Positions 1 to 6,631 of a stretch of 6,801 nt of DNA are shown here, piece after piece. A program made the translations under genes and the position numbers. The DNA lies in contig CALFWN010000387.1 in the NCBI GenBank assembly GCA_937928335.1, positions 1 to 6,801 on the forward strand, read 5' to 3'. The stretch comes from an uncultured Litoreibacter sp. Its GTDB lineage: Bacteria; Pseudomonadota; Alphaproteobacteria; Rhodobacterales; Rhodobacteraceae. Numbering within the stretch: position 1 is the first letter of the stretch; each line of letters opens with the position of its first letter. The notes below the pieces were generated by a model. That model was not told where the DNA came from. It saw only the letters and a program-made list of their open reading frames with translations, and did not search any database.

Positions 1-522
1 CGCGACAGAGCCGGTTTGACCCACCAAAACACCGCCGCCTACGGCGACAGCAGCAATCACGATATAGAGAACAATCGGCAACAGAACGTAGACCATAAAG
101 GCCCGGCCCATCTTGCCGGTGAAGTTGAACCGCACATTCGAGAAGCTCGATTGCCGCGCGTTGAATTGCAGAGATTTGACGATCAGCCACGGCAAGGCGG
201 CAAACAGCGCCAGGAACATGATGATGTTCACGAAGGGGATCGCCGAAAGCAGACTGAAGGCGATAAAGCCGACAACCACGATGATCCGGCCAATCAGAAT
301 TTGCTTGCCTGTCGCGTGATAGTCGAAATTGCGCCCCGCGATGAACGTGCTGTTATAAAAGTATTTCTTGGTGCGCACCTTGGCCCAGGCCGAGTAGATC
401 CCGAGGGTCACAATGCTCAGAAGCAGGTTTACGATCCAAATCCCGAATCATTCACCAGCCTTGCCGTTAAACACGACCTGCTGGGTCTCGCCCGGATTCA
501 CATTCATCGAAGTATCGCTCAT
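1..522 (-). pseudogene. DUF898 (YjgN-type) multi-pass membrane protein, interrupted by an in-frame TGA, 3' end outside window
   Basis: Reading the minus strand from an ATG at 522 gives a DUF898/YjgN-like protein of unknown function. The start MSDTSMNVNPGE is preceded by AAAAGGA at 532-538 with a 9-base spacer. The conserved N-terminal block follows: VVFNGKAGE, then FGIWIVNLLLSIVTLGIY, then SAWAKVRTKKYFY and FDYH. Next come hydrophobic segments (IGRIIVVVGFIAFSLL, IPFVNIIMFLALFAALPWL, VYVLLPIVLYIVIAAVAV), which fit a polytopic inner-membrane protein. Codon 25 (bases 448-450) is TGA, between GKAGE and FGIWIVN, inside the conserved block. The frame is otherwise open for 149 further codons to the window edge. 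No ATG follows soon after the TGA, and restarting later would remove the signature block, so a full product needs readthrough. I call it a nonsense-disrupted gene; a base error is the main alternative. The family call is confident; inactivation is inference. Confidence 0.8.
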
Positions 523-531
523 CTCAATACA

Positions 532-538
532 TCCTTTT
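532..538 (-). promoter_or_regulatory. Ribosome binding site of the DUF898 gene
   Basis: AAAAGGA on the minus strand lies 9 bases before the ATG at 522. It supports that start and shows that translation initiation is intact although the reading frame is broken 24 codons later. Confidence 0.5.
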
Positions 539-573
539 GTTTTGTCTCTTTTTAGGCTCGTTTTTCGCACCAC

Positions 574-589
574 TTCACATTCTTGTGAA
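574..589. promoter_or_regulatory. Perfect 6+6 base dyad, possible operator
   Basis: TTCACA and TGTGAA form a perfect inverted repeat separated by TTCT. It lies in the 163-base AT-rich gap between the divergent DUF898 (starts 522) and sulfotransferase-like (starts 686) genes. Its position, 52 to 67 bases upstream of the DUF898 start codon, suits a transcription-factor site. The arms are in the opposite orientation to a CRP-type TGTGA-N6-TCACA site, so I do not assign a regulator. Such a repeat can also arise by chance. No convincing sigma70-type promoter was found in the rest of this gap. Confidence 0.25.
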
Positions 590-671
590 TTCCAGCACAC
601 AAAACATCCGATTGTAGCTTCCAAGAGACAATAATTCGCCGTTTAGTGAGCACTTGATCGAATGATGCCTG

Positions 672-677
672 AAGGAG
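672..677 (+). promoter_or_regulatory. Ribosome binding site that fixes the sulfotransferase-like start
   Basis: AAGGAG lies 8 bases before the ATG at 686. It falls inside the coding sequence that the in-frame ATG at 662 would imply, so it favours the shorter protein. Confidence 0.65.
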
Positions 678-685
678 CACGCCGC

Positions 686-1384
686 ATGAAGATTGCCTGC
701 TGGTCCGGGCCGCGAAACCTGTCCACCGCAATGATGTATAGTTTCGCCGCCCGCTCCGATGTCTCGGTTCTCGATGAGCCGTTCTACGCGGCCTACCTGA
801 AGAAAACCGGCAGGCCCGACCCAATGGCCGCCGAGATCATGCGCAACCATGAGACCAACTGGCACCGCGCTGCGGCCACCTGCGCGAAGGACGGCGCGCC
901 GCATGTCTACCAGAAGCACATGTGTCACCACATTCTCGAAAAAACGCCGCTGGACTGGGCCGAAGAGTGCAAACATGTCTTCCTGATCCGCCACCCCGCC
1001 CGAGTGCTGGCCAGCTATCATGAAAAACGCCAGCAGGTGACGCTGGACGATATCGGGGTAGAGCAGCAGCTGGACCTCTATGAAGAATTTGGCGGCATCG
1101 TCATTGACAGCGCCGACATTCGCGCCGACCCTAAAACCATACTGACCGCGCTCTGTGCCGCTCTTGATCTGCCCTTTGACCCAGCAATGCTAAGCTGGCC
1201 AGCGGGCGGCAATGAGGCAGACGGCGTGTGGGCTTCGCATTGGTATAACGCGGCCCATCAAAGCACCGGTTTTGCAGGGCGCGAGGGGCCACTGCCCGAC
1301 CTCTCTGGCGCATTGGCCGAGCTGTGCGAAGACGCCCTGCCCGCCTATGCCATCCTGCGCACGCAAAGATTGCAAAGCATTTGA
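686..1384 (+). CDS. Sulfotransferase-like P-loop protein
   Basis: This 232-residue cytosolic protein has the two nucleotide-binding signatures of PAPS-dependent sulfotransferases. The N-terminal P-loop-like 5'-phosphosulfate motif is WSGPRNLSTAMM (residues 6-17). The 3'-phosphate motif is FLIRHPARVLASY (99-111), with Arg102 and Ser110 in the usual R-x7-S spacing. The C-terminal ASHWYNAAHQSTGF stretch resembles short, uncharacterised sulfotransferase-like proteins common in Rhodobacteraceae, which are often misnamed HAD hydrolase or linked to branched-chain aminotransferases. The acceptor substrate is unknown, and sulfate transfer itself is inferred from the motifs. I chose the ATG at 686 because AAGGAG at 672-677 sits 8 bases upstream; an in-frame ATG at 662 would add eight residues but overlap that binding site. 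A methyltransferase gene follows on the same strand after 121 bases, with a possible promoter of its own. Confidence 0.8.
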   Translation: MKIACWSGPRNLSTAMMYSFAARSDVSVLDEPFYAAYLKKTGRPDPMAAEIMRNHETNWHRAAATCAKDGAPHVYQKHMCHHILEKTPLDWAEECKHVFLIRHPARVLASYHEKRQQVTLDDIGVEQQLDLYEEFGGIVIDSADIRADPKTILTALCAALDLPFDPAMLSWPAGGNEADGVWASHWYNAAHQSTGFAGREGPLPDLSGALAELCEDALPAYAILRTQRLQSI

Positions 1385-1447
1385 GCCAAATCGGCAAATC
1401 GTCGCGAAAATGCGCAGGCAGGCGATAAATGCCATAATATTGGCAGA

Positions 1448-1475
1448 TTGTATTGAAAACACCGCATAATATACT
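1448..1475 (+). promoter_or_regulatory. Possible sigma70-type promoter for the methyltransferase gene
   Basis: TTGTAT (1448-1453) and TATACT (1470-1475) are 16 bases apart in an AT-rich patch within the 121-base gap after the sulfotransferase-like gene. The -10 element ends 30 bases before the start codon at 1506. TTGAAA and TTGGCA nearby are badly spaced alternatives for -35. The match is by eye, and alphaproteobacterial promoters are often degenerate. Confidence 0.35.
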
Positions 1476-1505
1476 GGTTCTCAAACCCCGAGGGCCGAAC
1501 GAGCT

Positions 1506-2219
1506 ATGAAGGTTTCATTTATGAGAATCGTAACGAATGGAATTCAGAACGGTGCAGCCGTGATCTTGCAGGCAGCGCCGGTCGGTGTGCGCGAATGGTA
1601 CAAAAAATCGTTCGAGCTGTTGTTCTGGAAAAAACATCTGTTCAAAACAGGCGCATTTCAACACGCGCATATGCTGCGGGCCTTTACGGAAAGCTTCGCG
1701 TTGGACCGCTCATTTTTCGATGGCAAGCATATGCTCGATATTGGCTGCGGCCCGACAGGCAGCCTTGAATGGGCCGACACTGCCGCCAGCCGCACCGGGG
1801 CGGACCCGCTGGCCGACAGCTACGTCAAGCTGAACGGCGGCACCCAGAAAATGCGCTATGTGAACACCGGCGCGGAGGATATGCCATTTGACGACCAGTC
1901 CTTCGACGTGGTGTCGATCTTCAATGCGCTGGATCATGTCGAGGACGTTGACGCAGCCATCGCAGAGGCGCTGCGCGTCACCAAAATCGGCGGCACGTTG
2001 CTGTTGATTGTCGAGATCAACCACCGCGCGACCATCACAGAACCACACAGCCTCAAGCTGGATGTGATGGACAAATTCGAAGGCTGCCGGACCGAGCTAC
2101 AAAACATTTACCGGACCCGCGAGGATCACGACATGTATGCCTCGGTCTTTGATGCGCTGCCGCGCGATAGCGAGACCGCGCCCGGCATCGTCGTGGCCCG
2201 CCTTGTCAAAGAGCGCTAA
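1506..2219 (+). CDS. Class I SAM-dependent methyltransferase (Methyltransf_11-like), substrate unknown
   Basis: This 237-residue cytosolic protein has a Rossmann-type methyltransferase core after an N-terminal region of about 70 residues. The SAM-binding motif I is MLDIGCGP (76-83). After the second strand comes GADPLA with Asp100, the likely ribose-binding acidic position. A further motif is GAEDMPF followed by FDVVSIFNALDHVED, then a GGTLLLIVE strand typical of the UbiE/Methyltransf_11 group. The first ~70 residues (VREWYKKSFELLFWKKHLF and similar) and the C-terminal end probably set specificity, but I do not recognise a substrate. The start at 1506 has a weak GAGGG at 1490-1494; the in-frame ATG at 1521 is possible. 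The stop lies 9 bases from the convergent argG stop. Whether it works with the preceding sulfotransferase-like protein is not shown by the sequence. Confidence 0.8.
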   Translation: MKVSFMRIVTNGIQNGAAVILQAAPVGVREWYKKSFELLFWKKHLFKTGAFQHAHMLRAFTESFALDRSFFDGKHMLDIGCGPTGSLEWADTAASRTGADPLADSYVKLNGGTQKMRYVNTGAEDMPFDDQSFDVVSIFNALDHVEDVDAAIAEALRVTKIGGTLLLIVEINHRATITEPHSLKLDVMDKFEGCRTELQNIYRTREDHDMYASVFDALPRDSETAPGIVVARLVKER

Positions 2220-2223
2220 GCGC
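2213..2223. terminator. Short stem-loop at the methyltransferase/argG tail junction, weak candidate terminator
   Basis: GCGC, TAA, GCGC forms a 4-base stem whose loop is the methyltransferase stop codon. In the argG direction it comes 6 bases after the argG stop and is followed by TCTTTG, only a weak U-run. It is too short to be a confident intrinsic terminator. Confidence 0.2.
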
Positions 2224-2228
2224 CGCGA

Positions 2229-3458
<1,230 letters not shown>

Positions 3459-3467
3459 GGGCGCGGT

Positions 3468-3472
3468 CTCCA
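3468..3472 (-). promoter_or_regulatory. Ribosome binding site favouring the internal argG start
   Basis: TGGAG on the minus strand, 9 bases before the ATG at 3458. It overlaps the alternative upstream ATG at 3473, so use of one start should interfere with the other. Confidence 0.5.
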
Positions 3473-3524
3473 TTTGGTTTGCCGCGAGGTAGCGCGGCTG
3501 CCGCCGGGGCGCAAGACCGCTGCC

Positions 3525-3544
3525 GGATTGACCTTGGATTGACC
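3525..3544 (+). repeat. Tandem GGATTGACC repeat in the argG-ilvA divergent promoter region
   Basis: Two exact copies of GGATTGACC, at 3525-3533 and 3536-3544, are separated by TT. The period is 11 bases, about one helical turn, so both copies face the same side of the DNA. The second copy supplies the TTGACC of the proposed ilvA promoter. It could be a regulator-binding pair or two alternative -35 elements. Confidence 0.45.
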
Positions 3545-3567
3545 CGGGCCAAAATGGCTGCGCTAAT
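3539..3567 (+). promoter_or_regulatory. Likely ilvA promoter
   Basis: TTGACC (3539-3544) and GCTAAT (3562-3567) are 17 bases apart, a good -35 and a 4-of-6 -10. Transcription would begin near 3574, leaving a leader of about 30 bases. That is too short for a leader-peptide attenuator of the kind seen in enteric ilv operons. No equally good promoter was seen facing argG. Confidence 0.4.
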
Positions 3568-3603
3568 CACGCTGAGGCAACCGCAAAAAGGGCAGCGCGC
3601 AAC

Positions 3604-4851
3604 ATGACCAGGTTCGAGACTTCAGCCCGTGACGCCACCGCAAGGATGCGGCCCGTGTTCGAGCCAACGCCGTTGCAGCGCAATGACTACCTGTCCGACA
3701 AGTTCGAGGCAGAGATTTATCTCAAACGCGAGGATCTCTCCCCGGTGCGGTCCTACAAGATCCGGGGCGCATTCAACGCCATGCGCAAGCTGCGGGCCAA
3801 ACAGCCCGGCATGGACCGCTTTGTCTGCGCCAGCGCGGGCAACCATGCGCAGGGCTTCGCTTTTGTGTGCCGCCATTTCGGCGTGATGGGCGAGGTTTTC
3901 ATGCCTGTGACCACACCCCAGCAGAAGATCGACAAGACGCGGGCCTTTGGCGGCGACAACATCAAGATCAGGCTGACGGGCGATTATTTCGACCAGACCC
4001 TTGCCGCCGCGCAATCCCATTGCATCGAGATCGGCGCGCATTTTCTGTCGCCCTTTGACGACCCGGACGTGATCGAGGGTCAGGCCTCCGTCGCGGTGGA
4101 GATGCTTGAAGCCTTGCGCCACGCCCCTGATATGGTTGTGGTGCCCGTGGGCGGCGGCGGACTGTCGGCGGGGATGACCAAATTCATGTCGCACGCCGCG
4201 CCGGACACGCAGTTTCGCTATATCGAGCCCAGCGGCGGGGCCAGCCTGACCGCCGCCCTGAAAGCGGGCGCACCCGTCACCCTGCCTCATATCGATTCGT
4301 TTGTGGACGGCGCGGCGGTGGCCCGGATCGGGGCGCATACTTTTGCAGAGCTGAAAGACGTCGCACCCGGCGCGGTGCATCTGGCCCCTGAAGACCGGAT
4401 TTGCGGCACCATTCTGGACTTTCTGAACATCGAAGGCATCGTGCTGGAGCCCGCAGGCACCCTGGTGCTGGACGCATTGGAGGACCTGCGCCGCGAGGTG
4501 GCCGGCAAAACCGTGGTCTGCGTCACCTCAGGGGGCAATTTCGATTTCGAACGGCTGCCCGAGGTCAAGGAACGGGCGATGCGATATGCGGGCCGCAAGA
4601 AGTATTTCGTTCTGCGTATGCCGCAACGCCCCGGCGCGCTGCGCGAATTTCTGGACCTGCTGGGACCCGATGATGACATTGCGCGGTTTGAATATCTGAA
4701 GAAATCCGCGCGCAATTTCGGAACCGTGCTGATCGGGATCGAGACCCGCGAGGCCGGCACGTTTGACGCACTCTTTGCCCGAATGAAAACAGCGGGCTTT
4801 GATCATCGCGATATCACCAACGACCCGGTGCTGTCTGAATTCCTGATCTGA
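3604..4851 (+). CDS. ilvA: Threonine ammonia-lyase (threonine dehydratase), biosynthetic medium form
   Basis: IlvA is a PLP enzyme that deaminates L-threonine to 2-oxobutanoate and ammonia, the first committed step of isoleucine synthesis. The catalytic domain spans about residues 1-325. Lys52 in SYKIRGAFNAM is the PLP-binding lysine. SAGNHAQGFA (77-86) is the substrate loop, GGGGLSAG (183-190) the phosphate-binding glycine loop, and TSGGN (308-312) contacts the cofactor ring. A C-terminal ACT-like regulatory domain runs from about 333 to 415, beginning KKYFVLRMPQRPGALREFL, consistent with isoleucine feedback. At 415 residues it has one such domain and is shorter than E. coli IlvA (514 residues, two ACT-like units), so it is the medium form and not catabolic TdcB, which lacks the domain. 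AAGGG at 3588-3592, 11 bases upstream, supports the ATG at 3604. Confidence 0.95.
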   Translation: MTRFETSARDATARMRPVFEPTPLQRNDYLSDKFEAEIYLKREDLSPVRSYKIRGAFNAMRKLRAKQPGMDRFVCASAGNHAQGFAFVCRHFGVMGEVFMPVTTPQQKIDKTRAFGGDNIKIRLTGDYFDQTLAAAQSHCIEIGAHFLSPFDDPDVIEGQASVAVEMLEALRHAPDMVVVPVGGGGLSAGMTKFMSHAAPDTQFRYIEPSGGASLTAALKAGAPVTLPHIDSFVDGAAVARIGAHTFAELKDVAPGAVHLAPEDRICGTILDFLNIEGIVLEPAGTLVLDALEDLRREVAGKTVVCVTSGGNFDFERLPEVKERAMRYAGRKKYFVLRMPQRPGALREFLDLLGPDDDIARFEYLKKSARNFGTVLIGIETREAGTFDALFARMKTAGFDHRDITNDPVLSEFLI

Positions 4852-4858
4852 TGCCCCG

Positions 4859-5173
4859 CTAGGCGGCCAGCCTGATCCCGGTCTTGCTTACAAACTCTGC
4901 TCTGGAGGCTTCAAACACCTCGACCAGTTTCTCAACACTGTCGGGTTGGGATCTGACCTCAGCCGAAGAACATTCCTTATAAAGCAGCTCAAACCCCAGA
5001 TTGGCGGCGCTGCCCTTGACGAAATGAAAATCCTCAGACGGATCATCGGAAAGCTGCCGTTGCATCGCCCCCAGCTTTTCCTGCACCTCCGACAGGAACA
5101 TGGTGGCAATTTCGGCAAAGTCATCCTCCCCGAAATCGCGGCGCAGCTCTGCCACGCGGTCCCAGTCAATCAT
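4859..5173 (-). CDS. Stand-alone Hpt (histidine phosphotransfer) domain protein
   Basis: This protein of 104 residues is nearly all one helical Hpt domain. The signature is HFVKGSAANLGF: His50 is the expected phosphorylated residue, and Lys53, Gly54 and Ser55 fit the family H-x-x-K-G-S pattern. There is no kinase, receiver or membrane segment, so it should be a soluble phosphorelay carrier between a hybrid histidine kinase and a receiver domain. The obvious candidate receiver is the REC-PP2C protein encoded divergently 130 bases away; this partnership is inferred from position. I prefer the ATG at 5173 (MIDWDRVAEL), which matches how related Hpt proteins seem to start and has a GGTGAG-like site just upstream. 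An ATG at 5185 would add MVSV. The stop lies 7 bases from the ilvA stop, tail to tail. Confidence 0.85.
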   Translation of the reverse strand: MIDWDRVAELRRDFGEDDFAEIATMFLSEVQEKLGAMQRQLSDDPSEDFHFVKGSAANLGFELLYKECSSAEVRSQPDSVEKLVEVFEASRAEFVSKTGIRLAA

Positions 5174-5303
5174 CACGCTCACCATGCTGTTTCATGGCAA
5201 CCATCTGGCCCTTCTTACGTTAATAATTTCTTTCATCCTGGCCCGGATTACATTGCATTTTAACCTTCACACCATGTTAAGAACCGGTGCGTCATGTAGC
5301 CCC
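5174..5303. promoter_or_regulatory. AT-rich divergent promoter region between the Hpt and REC-PP2C genes
   Basis: These 130 bases are clearly AT-richer than the flanking genes and presumably hold both promoters. TTAA occurs at 5220-5223, 5260-5263 and 5277-5280. TTAAC (5260-5264) and GTTAA (5276-5280) make a perfect inverted repeat with an 11-base spacer. TTAACCTT (5260-5267) is one base from the CtrA half-site TTAACCAT, but no full TTAA-N7-TTAA site is present. A plus-strand TTGCAT (5253-5258) with GTTAAG (5276-5281) 17 bases on is a weak promoter guess. If it is used, the start codon at 5304 would have a very short leader with no clear ribosome binding site. Confidence 0.45.
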
Positions 5304-6623
5304 ATGACCGCATCAAACCTACTGCCCAAACCGCAACCGAACCTCCCCTATACCTGGGATGATGAGGGCGTGACCAACCCCGAGGTGCCCCACCTCGTGC
5401 TGGTGGTCGATGACAGCGCCATGCAGCGCAAAATGCTGACCAAGGCGCTGGTCAAATGGGGTTACGAGGTGATGGAGGCAGACAATGCCCTCGCCGGGCT
5501 TGAGATTTGCCGCAGCCATGACGTTACAATGGTGATCAGTGACTGGATCATGCCCGGCATGAATGGCCCCGAATTTTGCCACGCATTCCGGCAGCTTGAC
5601 CGCAACGGCTACGGCTATTTCATCCTGTTGACCAGCAAAGGCGAAAGCAGGGAGGTGGCCGAAGGGCTCAATTCCGGCGCGGATGATTTCCTGACCAAAC
5701 CCTTCATCTTCGGCGAGCTCAAGGCCCGCCTGCGCGCCGGCGAGCGCATCGTCGAAATGCACGCCCAGCTGATCCAGAAAAACCGCGTGGTGAACAACGC
5801 GCTCGACACGATCCAGTCGCTTTACGACAACGTCCAGCGCGACCTGTCAGAGGCGCGCGGCCTGCAACAATCCCTCGTGCGCGAAACAAGCGTGCCTTAT
5901 CCGGGTGGTCATGCCACCATGATGCTGCATCCCAGCGGCCATATCGGCGGCGATCTGGTGGGGCAATTCTCTGCCAGTCGCACCAAAATCGGGCTCTATT
6001 CCCTTGATGTATCCGGCCACGGCGTCGCCTCTGCCCTGATGACCGCCCGGCTTGCAGGTTATCTCAGCGGCTACTCACCGTCCCAGAACATCGCATTGAT
6101 CGACCGGGGTGACGGCGATTTTGACCTGCGCGACCCGGCCCAGACCGCAGCGCAACTGAATGAAATCCTGCTGCAGGAGATGAATACCGATCTTTACTTC
6201 ACCCTCGCGCTGGCCTGTATCGACCTGACGACAGGGCACACAAGCTGCGTGCAGGCGGGCCACCCCCATCCGCTGCATATGCGCCATGACGGCACGTTGA
6301 TAAAACGCGGGGCCGGCGGGATGCCCATCGGTCTGCTGCCGGATGCCAAGTTCGAAACCTTCGACTTTACGCTGGCGCCGGGCGACCGGCTGTTCCTGCA
6401 TTCGGACGGCCTGACAGAGGCCGAGGATGGAACAGGCAAACAGCTTGACGACGCGGGTCTTGGAAAGATCTTGCGCAGCCGCAAATCGCTCAGGCGCGGG
6501 GCGTTTCTTGACAATGTCTACGCCCAGCTGGCCGCGTTCAATGGCGGCGGGGATTTCGAGGATGACGTCTCGGCGCTGGTGTTCGAATATGACGGCCCGT
6601 CAGCCTGCACCCTCAACGGCTAA
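5304..6623 (+). CDS. Response regulator with receiver and SpoIIE/PP2C-type Ser/Thr phosphatase domains (RsbU/RbaY-like)
   Basis: The protein has 439 residues. The receiver domain (about 31-150) has the acidic pair Asp36-Asp37, phosphoacceptor Asp80 in VISDWIMPGMNG, Thr110 and Lys132 (FLTKPF), so it should be phosphorylatable. A probable coiled-coil linker (about 150-200) follows. The SpoIIE/PP2C phosphatase domain (about 205-430) keeps its metal ligands: GGD with Asp217, DVSGHG with Asp235, HSDGLTEAED with Asp368, and Asp420-Asp421 in EDDVSALVF. Proteins of this layout dephosphorylate STAS anti-sigma antagonists in partner switching, as RsbU and R. capsulatus RbaY do; no such partner is in the window. 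The start at 5304 is chosen because the receiver begins soon after. It lacks a clear binding site, and in-frame ATGs at 5274 and 5184 are alternatives. The neighbouring Hpt gene is its likely phosphodonor. Confidence 0.88.
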   Translation: MTASNLLPKPQPNLPYTWDDEGVTNPEVPHLVLVVDDSAMQRKMLTKALVKWGYEVMEADNALAGLEICRSHDVTMVISDWIMPGMNGPEFCHAFRQLDRNGYGYFILLTSKGESREVAEGLNSGADDFLTKPFIFGELKARLRAGERIVEMHAQLIQKNRVVNNALDTIQSLYDNVQRDLSEARGLQQSLVRETSVPYPGGHATMMLHPSGHIGGDLVGQFSASRTKIGLYSLDVSGHGVASALMTARLAGYLSGYSPSQNIALIDRGDGDFDLRDPAQTAAQLNEILLQEMNTDLYFTLALACIDLTTGHTSCVQAGHPHPLHMRHDGTLIKRGAGGMPIGLLPDAKFETFDFTLAPGDRLFLHSDGLTEAEDGTGKQLDDAGLGKILRSRKSLRRGAFLDNVYAQLAAFNGGGDFEDDVSALVFEYDGPSACTLNG

Positions 6624-6631
6624 AGGCTAAA
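6618..6631. repeat. GGCTAAA x2 tandem repeat holding both convergent stop codons
   Basis: GGCTAAA occurs twice in direct succession (6618-6624, 6625-6631). The REC-PP2C stop TAA (6621-6623) and the minus-strand stop TAG (6620-6622) both lie in the first copy. Confidence 0.6.

Noticed and set aside
448..450. TGA read as selenocysteine in DUF898
   Set aside because: No selenoprotein is known to me in this family, the position is normally a hydrophobic or aromatic residue, and I saw no clear SECIS-like hairpin. Kept only as a check.
16..555. Plus-strand open frame of 179 codons
   Set aside because: It lies antisense to the DUF898 frame, is rich in His/Asp/Arg/Gln with no recognisable motif, and appears long only because the DUF898 gene is broken on the other strand.
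575..1021. Minus-strand 148-codon frame over the sulfotransferase-like gene
   Set aside because: Antisense shadow of a gene with strong motifs, a good ribosome binding site and normal codon use; no family resemblance.
1385..1505. A small RNA or riboswitch before the methyltransferase gene
   Set aside because: The 121-base gap shows only short imperfect stems and a possible promoter; no known riboswitch core was recognised.
3622..4380. Minus-strand 252-codon frame opposite ilvA
   Set aside because: Antisense shadow of ilvA; very rich in His/Gly/Arg with no motif.
4856..4866. CCGC-TAG-GCGG as an ilvA or Hpt terminator
   Set aside because: The stem is 4 bases, overlaps the Hpt stop codon and lacks a U-run on either strand.
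5220..5280. A full CtrA box
   Set aside because: None of the three TTAA tetramers has a second TTAA at 7 bases; only a one-mismatch half-site is present.
5100..5303. REC-PP2C protein starting at 5100
   Set aside because: This would run through the 5' part of the Hpt gene on the other strand, and the residues (serine-, arginine- and lysine-rich, then hydrophobic) match no receiver-protein N-terminus. The receiver begins just after 5304.
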